From NCBI RefSeq assembly GCF_038396765.1, contig NZ_CP150096.1, positions 3,641,001-3,705,000 of the forward strand: a stretch of DNA of 64,000 nt. Reading direction: 5' to 3'. The notes below the pieces were generated by a model, which saw only the letters and a list, made by a program, of their open reading frames with translations, had not been told where the DNA came from and did not search any database. This document shows, in pieces, positions 58,900 through 64,000 of the stretch. Source of the DNA: Chitinophaga caseinilytica. GTDB lineage: Bacteria > Bacteroidota > Bacteroidia > Chitinophagales > Chitinophagaceae. A program made the position numbers and the translations under genes. The stretch's first letter is position 1. The number at the start of each line of letters is the position of its first letter.

Positions 58900-60759
58900 T
58901 TAATTGCCACCAAATGTTTGCATCTCGATCAGCTTTCTGTATAGCCCATTCTTTTCCAGTAACTCAAAATGAGTGCCGGTTTCTACAATGCGGCCGCCTT
59001 CGAGCACGATGATCATGTCCGCGCTCTGGATGGTGCTCAGCCTGTGGGCGATCACGAGGGAGGTGCGGTTTTTCATGAGGTTGTTGAGGGCGTCCTGAAC
59101 GAGGCGTTCCGATTCGGTGTCGAGGGCGGAAGTGGCTTCATCGAGCAGCATGATGGGCGGGTTGCGCAATACGGCCCTGGCGATGCAGATACGCTGGCGC
59201 TGGCCGCCACTCAGTTTCACGCCGCGGTCGCCGATGCGCGTCTGGTACCCTTCTTCTGACGCCATGATGAATTCGTGCGCATTGGCAATGCGGGCAGCTG
59301 CTTCCACCTGTTCCTGGGTAGCTTCCGGGTATGCAAACGCGATATTATTGAAAATCGTATCGTTGAAGAGGATAGTTTCCTGGTTTACCGTGCCCATGAG
59401 GGAGCGGAGGGAATCCATGGTATAATCCTGGATATTATGCCCGTCGATCCGGATTTCCCCGCTCCAGGGCTGGGTAAACCGGGGGATGAGGTCCATCAGC
59501 GTGGATTTACCTCCGCCCGAAGGCCCTACCAGGGCTACGGACATGCCTCTTTTAATGGTAAAGTTCACATGGTCGAGCACTTTCTTTTCCTGGTAACCGA
59601 ACGTCACGTCGCGGAATTCGAGCGCTTCCCTGAAATCGTGGATCTGGATAGCATCGGGCTTGTCGACGATATTGGGTTTTTCGTCGATGAGCGACAATAC
59701 GCGCTCCCCTGCGGCGATGCCGGAGTGGATGTTGGTGAACGACTGTGAAATGGCTTTGGCCGGCCGCATGATCTGAGAGAAAATGGCAATGTAAGCGATG
59801 AACGCGCCGGGCTCCAATTCGCTGGATTTATTGGAAATGAGGTAACCGCCGTACAGTACGATACCGGCCACCATGATCACGCCCAATGTTTCGGAAACGG
59901 GGCTGGCCATTTGCTGGCGACGGGCCATAGAGCGCATGATACCGCTGTAACGCTGGTTTTCGTTGTCGAAGCGTTTCCGGATGAAGGGAACCGCATTGAA
60001 TGCCTTGATGATCTTGATGCCGGAAAGTGCCTCGTCCAGATAACTGATCATCATACCGTAAGAGGAATGTGATTCGGCGGCCTGGGCTTTCAGGCGCTTC
60101 ACGATTTTGGAAATGAGCCAGCCGGCGATCGGGATCACCAGCATCGACATCAACGTCAGTTTAACCGAGATCATGAACAGTACAACGAGATAGGCAATGA
60201 GTTGCAAGGGTTCCTTGAAGACCACCTGGAGGGTGCTGGTCACGGAAAATTGTACCACCTGCACATCCGATGCCACTTTGGAAATGATGTCGCCTTTCCT
60301 TTCATTGTTGAAATAGGCGATGTCGAGACCCATAACGTTGTTAAAAACGGTTTTGCGCAGGTTGAGGAGGGTGTGGATGCGGAGGTTTTCCATCGTCCGT
60401 TCACCCATGTATTTGAAAATATTGCTGATGATGACCGATGCAACGATGACGATACAAACGAACATCAATGTTGTGAATGTACCATATTGTGCATGCAGCT
60501 GGTTCGTATGGTAATCCATGTAATCGGTGATCTTGAAAATGCTGGGCGGTTCAGCAGGGGCAGCAGCAACGGCAGTAGCAGCTTCGGTCGGAGAAGGGCT
60601 GTTTGCCTCTTTTTTCAGGAAGAGCGTGGAAAGCAGGGGCGCTACCAATGCCAGGTTCAACGTCCCGAAGATAACTCCCACAATGGTGAAGAGAATATAT
60701 GGGATAGCGTACTTCTCAATCGGTTTGGCAAACGACAATAGCCGGAAATATGTCTTCAT
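58900..60759 (-). CDS. ABC exporter, MsbA-like (membrane + ATPase fusion)
   Basis: The 619-residue half-transporter has an N-terminal membrane region (about 1-350, YILFTIVGVIFGTLNLALVAPLLSTLF, FVCIVIVASVIISNIF) with a Pro/Ala-rich insert at about 55-75. The nucleotide-binding domain has Walker A GPSGGGKST, the Q-loop MGTVNQETILFND, the signature LSGGQRQRICIARA, Walker B IMLLDEATSALD and the H-loop IAHRLST. It would export lipids or lipid-linked sugars as a homodimer. It has no C39 domain. A -7 element lies 30 bases upstream. Confidence 0.93.
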   Translation of the reverse strand: MKTYFRLLSFAKPIEKYAIPYILFTIVGVIFGTLNLALVAPLLSTLFLKKEANSPSPTEAATAVAAAPAEPPSIFKITDYMDYHTNQLHAQYGTFTTLMFVCIVIVASVIISNIFKYMGERTMENLRIHTLLNLRKTVFNNVMGLDIAYFNNERKGDIISKVASDVQVVQFSVTSTLQVVFKEPLQLIAYLVVLFMISVKLTLMSMLVIPIAGWLISKIVKRLKAQAAESHSSYGMMISYLDEALSGIKIIKAFNAVPFIRKRFDNENQRYSGIMRSMARRQQMASPVSETLGVIMVAGIVLYGGYLISNKSSELEPGAFIAYIAIFSQIMRPAKAISQSFTNIHSGIAAGERVLSLIDEKPNIVDKPDAIQIHDFREALEFRDVTFGYQEKKVLDHVNFTIKRGMSVALVGPSGGGKSTLMDLIPRFTQPWSGEIRIDGHNIQDYTMDSLRSLMGTVNQETILFNDTIFNNIAFAYPEATQEQVEAAARIANAHEFIMASEEGYQTRIGDRGVKLSGGQRQRICIARAVLRNPPIMLLDEATSALDTESERLVQDALNNLMKNRTSLVIAHRLSTIQSADMIIVLEGGRIVETGTHFELLEKNGLYRKLIEMQTFGGN

Positions 60760-60789
60760 GTACTTTTGCTACTATAATAATAAAACGTG

Positions 60790-60797
60790 CAAAGCTA
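60790..60797 (-). promoter_or_regulatory. Candidate -7 element for the MsbA-like gene
   Basis: Minus strand TAGCTTTG, 30 bases before the ATG at 60759. Confidence 0.45.
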
Positions 60798-60833
60798 CTC
60801 ATTATTTGGCAATTAGGCCGCCCGGATCTCGGG

Positions 60834-61208
60834 TCAGAGCACCAGCTCGCGGTGCAGGCGTTCCAGCGTTCCTTCCGGCTCCGTGCAGAGGCCGGGGTGT
60901 ACCCGGGAGGTTTGCAGGATGGTGCTTCGTTGGGCGGTGAGCCATCTGAACCGGCTGGCGGGGTCGAGCTGGCCAATGGGGCCTTCGCCCCGGCAGGTTC
61001 TTTCGAACCCTTCGGCAAACGCTTTCAGTTCGTCGAAATCGAGCTCCGGGCTGAGGGCCTTCAACCTTTCCTCGTTAAGGGTAATGATGCAGCCCAGGAA
61101 CCGTTTTGGCCGGCAATAGAGGATAACGCCCACGTTCATGAACTCTTCCCGTTCCACTTTCGGTACCACGCGCACCACGGCATATTCATATAAGGGCAGT
61201 TCTGGCAT
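60834..61208 (-). CDS. DUF3037 family protein, partner of the HipA-like kinase
   Basis: The 124-residue protein is a clean DUF3037 match: YEYAVVRVVPKVEREEFMNVGVILYCRPKRFLGCIITLNEERLKALSPELDFDELKAF, then ASRFRWLTAQRSTILQTSRVHPGLCTEP. Its function is not known. It overlaps the end of the HipA-like gene by 23 bases, so translation is coupled. DUF3037 next to a HipA-like kinase is a pairing I recall from many genomes. It may be a substrate, inhibitor or partner of the kinase. Confidence 0.88.
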   Translation of the reverse strand: MPELPLYEYAVVRVVPKVEREEFMNVGVILYCRPKRFLGCIITLNEERLKALSPELDFDELKAFAEGFERTCRGEGPIGQLDPASRFRWLTAQRSTILQTSRVHPGLCTEPEGTLERLHRELVL

Positions 61209-61974
61209 GCAGCGCGGCGTTTAAAAAGTTATCGGAATGTGCCAACCGGTTTTGCAGGAAGCGGAAATACACTTCGCGCACCGCCTCGGGCGATTCTCCA
61301 TGGGTAGTCAGCCAGCTGTCGGGCAGCAGACGGGTAATAGCCCGGAGACGGTCTTCCGTCAGCAGGGGCCGCAGTAAGGCATCCGCCTCCTTCAGCTGCG
61401 AAGCGTAAGGCAGCAGTACGTGATCTTTCACCTGTACGAACGGTTTGAGGGATTGTTCTTCCCAATTGTCCCACGAATGATGGAAATAGAGGGACGCGCC
61501 ATGGTCGATGAGCCACAGCTCGCGGTTCCACCAAAGCATATTGGTGTTCCGCGCGGTGCGGTCCACGTTCGTGAGCAGGCAATCCATCCAGACGATCTTC
61601 GACGCCAGCATCGCGTCCACTTCGGCGGCATTGGGGTCGAATGTGACGGAGCCCGAGAGGTAATGCAGCCCGAGATTCAGGCCAACGCTGGCTTTCAGCA
61701 GGTCCTGTATTTCTTCGTCCCCTTCGGTACGGCCGAAAGCCTCGTCGAGATGGGCGAAAACGAGCTCGGGCACCCGCAGGCCCAGGGCCCTCGCTATTTC
61801 CCCGCCGATCAACTCGGCGATGAGCGATTTCACCCCTTGCCCGGCGCCCCGGAATTTCAGGACGTACAGGAACCCGTCGTCCGCTTCCGCGATGGCCGGC
61901 AGGGAGCCGCCTTCGCGCAGTGGCGTCACGTAACGGGTCACGTTAACGGTCCGCAGATCTATTGCATGAGTCAT
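61186..61974 (-). CDS. HipA-like kinase family protein
   Basis: The 262-residue protein, start at 61974 (a GGGAGG sequence lies 8 bases before), has the ATP lysine K40 in YVLKFRG. The catalytic loop is CLLTNVDRTARNTN with D138 and N143, and the metal Asp is D157 in LIDHGASLYFHH. These fit the HipA/PI4K-like kinase core, so activity is likely. It lacks the HipA N-terminal subdomain, so it is shorter than E. coli HipA (440 aa). No HipB-type antitoxin is next to it. It overlaps the DUF3037 gene by 23 bases. Confidence 0.9.
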   Translation of the reverse strand: MTHAIDLRTVNVTRYVTPLREGGSLPAIAEADDGFLYVLKFRGAGQGVKSLIAELIGGEIARALGLRVPELVFAHLDEAFGRTEGDEEIQDLLKASVGLNLGLHYLSGSVTFDPNAAEVDAMLASKIVWMDCLLTNVDRTARNTNMLWWNRELWLIDHGASLYFHHSWDNWEEQSLKPFVQVKDHVLLPYASQLKEADALLRPLLTEDRLRAITRLLPDSWLTTHGESPEAVREVYFRFLQNRLAHSDNFLNAALHARTALI

Positions 61975-62040
61975 GATCATATCCTCCCACATGTAAACTG
62001 CGGAAAATTAACACTTTTAGGCGAATACTTACGGGAAATC

Positions 62041-62679
62041 CTAGTCGATGATCCGCTGGCTGCAACCGTCGATTACCAGGGCTTCGGTATCGCCCAGCGG
62101 AAGGGTGCTGTATCCTGCGGCCTGGAGCTGCATATTGGCCATGTGGGCGCCTTCGATGAAGTCGGCATTGTCGATATGGGGAATGATGATGATCTGGGTG
62201 AGGTTCAGGCCTTCGAGCACGAGCTCCGGCGCGTCTTCGGCATTGTCCATCAGCTCGAAATGCTCGATGGTAGGCCCGGCAACGATGGCGCCGGCGCTCC
62301 ATCCGCAGAAAACCTTGCCGTCGCGCACCAGCCGGCGGATGATATGGTCGGCCCCGCTGGCTTTCAGGATCCAGCGTAAATAATAGGTATTGCCGCCACC
62401 CATCCAGATAACGTCTTTGGACGCCAGCCGGCGCGCCAGTTGGTCCGGGCGGCGTTGCCAGACGCGGAGATCGATGGGCTCCACCTGGTAGCCCCGGCGT
62501 TTGAAAGCGTTGCGGATGGAGCGCACCCAGGGCTCCGAATCCGGGATCACGTCGGCCGCGTTCTCGATGAATGCGATCCGGATGTCGGCGGTTTCCTTGC
62601 CCACCAGCTGGTTGAGCGCCATGTATTGCCGCTCGTTGATGGACAGGGAATAAAGCAATAGTTTGGGCAGTTCGGGCAT
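62041..62679 (-). CDS. Peptidase S51 / PepE-like protein
   Basis: The 212-residue protein resembles dipeptidase E. DVIWMGGGNTYYLRWIL is at about residues 89-105, and the nucleophile is S128 in CGWSAGAIVAGP. IIIIPHIDN supplies a candidate His. The N-terminus KLLLYSLSINERQYMALNQLVG is shorter than in PepE and more like the type 1 glutamine-amidotransferase-like group. Substrate unknown. It may be in a transcript with the HipA-like gene 66 bases downstream. Confidence 0.88.
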   Translation of the reverse strand: MPELPKLLLYSLSINERQYMALNQLVGKETADIRIAFIENAADVIPDSEPWVRSIRNAFKRRGYQVEPIDLRVWQRRPDQLARRLASKDVIWMGGGNTYYLRWILKASGADHIIRRLVRDGKVFCGWSAGAIVAGPTIEHFELMDNAEDAPELVLEGLNLTQIIIIPHIDNADFIEGAHMANMQLQAAGYSTLPLGDTEALVIDGCSQRIID

Positions 62680-62762
62680 GCTGTAAAACTACCGCCATTC
62701 CAGCTGTAAAACGGGTTGTATTATCGACAAATTAGCGGGGGATTTACGACATATTAAATCGC

Positions 62763-62770
62763 TACATTTG
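62763..62770 (+). promoter_or_regulatory. Candidate -7 element of the AraC gene, 5 bases from its ATG
   Basis: TACATTTG is followed by TTCCG and then the ATG at 62776. As for bioA, it predicts a leaderless or nearly leaderless mRNA. No clear -33 element. Confidence 0.4.
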
Positions 62771-62775
62771 TTCCG

Positions 62776-63573
62776 ATGATCTACCGTCAACTTCCGCCGC
62801 CGCCGGGCCTCCGCCAGTTCGTCAGTTATTGCTGGACGCTGGAAAGCCATGCCGGTGAGGAAGCGCAGGCTTTCCGCACCCTGGCCGACGCCAGTCCGGG
62901 CCTGATTTTCCAGCATCCGGAAAAAGGCGTGCTCTACCAGGAAAACAAACTGTTGCCGGCGGTATTCCTCTACGGCCAATCCACCCGCCACGCCGCGCTC
63001 CGCCTGGAAGGGGTTTTCGGGATCAGCGGGATGGTGCTGCGGCCCGGGGCGCTCCGTTCGGTGTTCGGTTTGAATGCCGGTGAACTGACGGACGGATGCA
63101 TCGATGCCCGCGAGCTGCAACCCGCGCTGGCGGGCTGGCTGGAAGATGCCCCCGGGGAGGCGCAGCTGCAGGGGCTTTCGGCGTTCGTGGCCGGACAGCT
63201 CGAGCGAAACCGCCGGCAGGAAGACGCCGTGATCGAAGCGGCGTTGCAGCGGATCCAGGGCGCACAGGGCACTTTATCCATGAAAGACCTTCGCGATGAA
63301 CTGCGCATGACGGAACGGAGTTTCGAGCGCAGGTTCAAGCAATACACCGGCATTTCGCCCAAGCTGTTTACCCGCATTTCCCAATTCCAGGCTTCGCTGC
63401 AGCAAATGCGGGAAGGGCAGTTCGGGAAATTGTCCGATCTCGCTTACGGGAACGATTATGCCGACCAGTCGCATTTCATCCGCGCGTTCCAGGAGTTCGC
63501 CGGTTGCAGCCCGTTGCGCTTCCAGGAGGCGGGGCCGGTCATCGATAACCTGTCTGCCCATTTCCCCCGTTAA
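62776..63573 (+). CDS. AraC family transcriptional regulator
   Basis: The 265-residue protein has an N-terminal sensor domain (MIYRQLPPPPGLRQFVSYCWTLES, then FLYGQSTRHAALRLEGVFGISGMVLRPGALRSVFGLNAGELTDGCIDA) of the DUF6597-type. A C-terminal AraC helix-turn-helix pair follows (SMKDLRDELRMTERSFERRFKQYTGISPKLFTRISQFQASLQ, LAYGNDYADQSHFIRAFQEFAGCSPLRF, about 170-250). Effector unknown. It is divergent from the S51 gene and lies 77 bases upstream of the NAD(P)-binding gene, which it may regulate. Confidence 0.93.
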   Translation: MIYRQLPPPPGLRQFVSYCWTLESHAGEEAQAFRTLADASPGLIFQHPEKGVLYQENKLLPAVFLYGQSTRHAALRLEGVFGISGMVLRPGALRSVFGLNAGELTDGCIDARELQPALAGWLEDAPGEAQLQGLSAFVAGQLERNRRQEDAVIEAALQRIQGAQGTLSMKDLRDELRMTERSFERRFKQYTGISPKLFTRISQFQASLQQMREGQFGKLSDLAYGNDYADQSHFIRAFQEFAGCSPLRFQEAGPVIDNLSAHFPR

Positions 63574-63626
63574 CCCGTTCCCCTTTTTTTGTCGGTTTTG
63601 TTCTATTTCTCCCTTCGCGGCCGGAG

Positions 63627-63634
63627 TAGCTTTG
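63627..63634 (+). promoter_or_regulatory. Candidate -7 element for the NAD(P)-binding gene
   Basis: TAGCTTTG, 16 bases before the ATG at 63651. A TTTTG at 63596-63600 is 26 bases upstream, which is long for a -33 element. Confidence 0.45.
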
Positions 63635-63650
63635 TTGAAAATTATCACCC

Positions 63651-64000
63651 ATGCAACTCATCATTTTCGGCGCCAACGGTAAAACAGGCCGCCAACTTAC
63701 CCAACAGGCCCTCGCAGCGGGGCATCGCGTAACCGCTTTCGTCCGTAACCCTGCCAGTCTCGATATCGAACATCCCCTGCTCACCAAGCTCGCCGGAGAT
63801 GCGCTCAACGAAGCGGCCGTCCGCGAAGCGGTGAAAGGGCACGATGCGGTGCTGTCCACGCTGGGCTCGCCGGCCAACAAGATCGGCACCATCCGTTCCC
63901 AGGGCACGCTCAACATCGTGAAAGCCATGCAGGCGGCCGGTATCCGTAGGTTCGTCTGCCAGACGTCGCTGGGGTATGGGGATAGCGTGGCAACGCTTCG
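63651..64000 (+). CDS. NAD(P)-binding atypical SDR / NmrA-like protein, partial (116 residues)
   Basis: The frame starts at the ATG 63651 and runs off the right edge. It begins MQLIIFGANGKTGRQLTQQA with the Rossmann motif GANGKTGR (GxxGxxG form, residues 7-14). HRVTAFVRNPASL follows, then LAGDALNEAAVREAVKGHDAVLSTLGSPAN, typical of NmrA-like proteins and flavin-reductase-type NAD(P)H-binding proteins. Residues around RRFVCQTSLGYGDS correspond to the usual active-site segment. The rest is outside the window. The AraC regulator just upstream may control it. Confidence 0.9.
   Translation, partial: MQLIIFGANGKTGRQLTQQALAAGHRVTAFVRNPASLDIEHPLLTKLAGDALNEAAVREAVKGHDAVLSTLGSPANKIGTIRSQGTLNIVKAMQAAGIRRFVCQTSLGYGDSVATL

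Noticed and set aside
58695..58913. 72-codon minus-strand frame between the exporter and glycosyltransferase genes
   Set aside because: It is AT-rich, overlaps the ends of both neighbours and shows no domain.
58900..60759. MsbA-like ABC protein as exporter of the double-glycine peptide
   Set aside because: It has no C39 peptidase domain at its N-terminus and lies 57 kb away.
1..64000. CRISPR arrays, tRNA, rRNA, prophage or insertion sequences
   Set aside because: I looked for spaced repeats, cloverleaf-like stretches, transposase and integrase motifs and saw none.

Overview
The window looks like chromosomal DNA of a Bacteroidota bacterium, most likely a member of the Chitinophagaceae close to Chitinophaga. 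The reasons are a SusC/SusD pair driven by an ECF sigma factor and a FecR anti-sigma factor, a type IX secretion sorting domain on a secreted lyase, a GH109-type glycosidase with a Tat-like leader, and many DUF885/DUF1080/DUF2911 proteins. At least twelve intergenic copies of the Bacteroidota -7 promoter element TAnnTTTG also support this. I saw no rRNA, tRNA, CRISPR array, prophage or insertion sequence. Most of the window is ordinary, densely packed housekeeping and accessory genes on both strands.

Layout. 1-1.8 kb: the start of an STN/carboxypeptidase-regulatory-domain surface protein (cut by the window edge), a small outer-membrane-like protein, and a 68-residue peptide with a double-glycine leader. 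1.9-4.9 kb: deoxynucleoside kinase and folK, divergent from sppA. 5-9 kb: a lipoprotein, an orphan ABC-2 permease with an SRPBCC protein, and a DUF2911 protein. 8.9-10.2 kb: bioA. 10.4-12.9 kb: a tight five-gene operon (YjdJ-like acetyltransferase, coiled-coil protein, YjdI-like Fe-S protein, pirin, AlkD-like protein) that suggests electrophile or redox stress handling. 13-16.4 kb: a kelch-like secreted protein and a large protein resembling the N-terminal domain of the violacein enzyme VioB but without its ferritin-like catalytic domain. 16.6-20.9 kb: a small glycan group (aldose epimerase, DUF5009 membrane protein, PL6 alginate/chondroitin lyase with discoidin and T9SS domains).

21-29.2 kb: map, a MerR regulator with two near-identical palindromes, an NTF2-like protein, pepE, a GH109-like glycosidase broken by a one-base deletion, a DUF885 peptidase-like protein, a Nudix-related regulator with a degenerate Nudix box, and a lipoprotein aldose 1-epimerase. 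29.3-37.6 kb: a zinc-free MDR oxidoreductase, then the sigma/FecR/SusC/SusD nutrient-uptake locus. 37.7-43.4 kb: a BrkB-like protein, a DeoR regulator facing a 5'(3')-deoxyribonucleotidase, and a NEW3-domain protein with an ABC ATPase and permease. 43.4-47.8 kb: DUF1080 protein, DEAD-box helicase, methyltransferase, FMN-binding glutamate synthase-like protein.

48.1-52.9 kb: a helical secreted protein with an AGE-family epimerase, then a MarR regulator, a 7TMR-DISM histidine kinase and a LuxR-type response regulator. 53.4-60.8 kb: a MacB/FtsX-type permease without ATPase, a tandem universal stress protein, two family-2 glycosyltransferases and an MsbA-like exporter. 60.8-64 kb: a DUF3037/HipA-like kinase pair, an S51-family peptidase, an AraC regulator, and the start of an NAD(P)-binding protein cut by the right edge.

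The most unusual items are the stand-alone VioB-N-like protein with its secreted partner, the double-glycine peptide, the twin MerR palindromes, the HipA/DUF3037 pair, and several genes whose -7 promoter element sits only 4-7 bases before the start codon, which predicts leaderless or nearly leaderless mRNAs.
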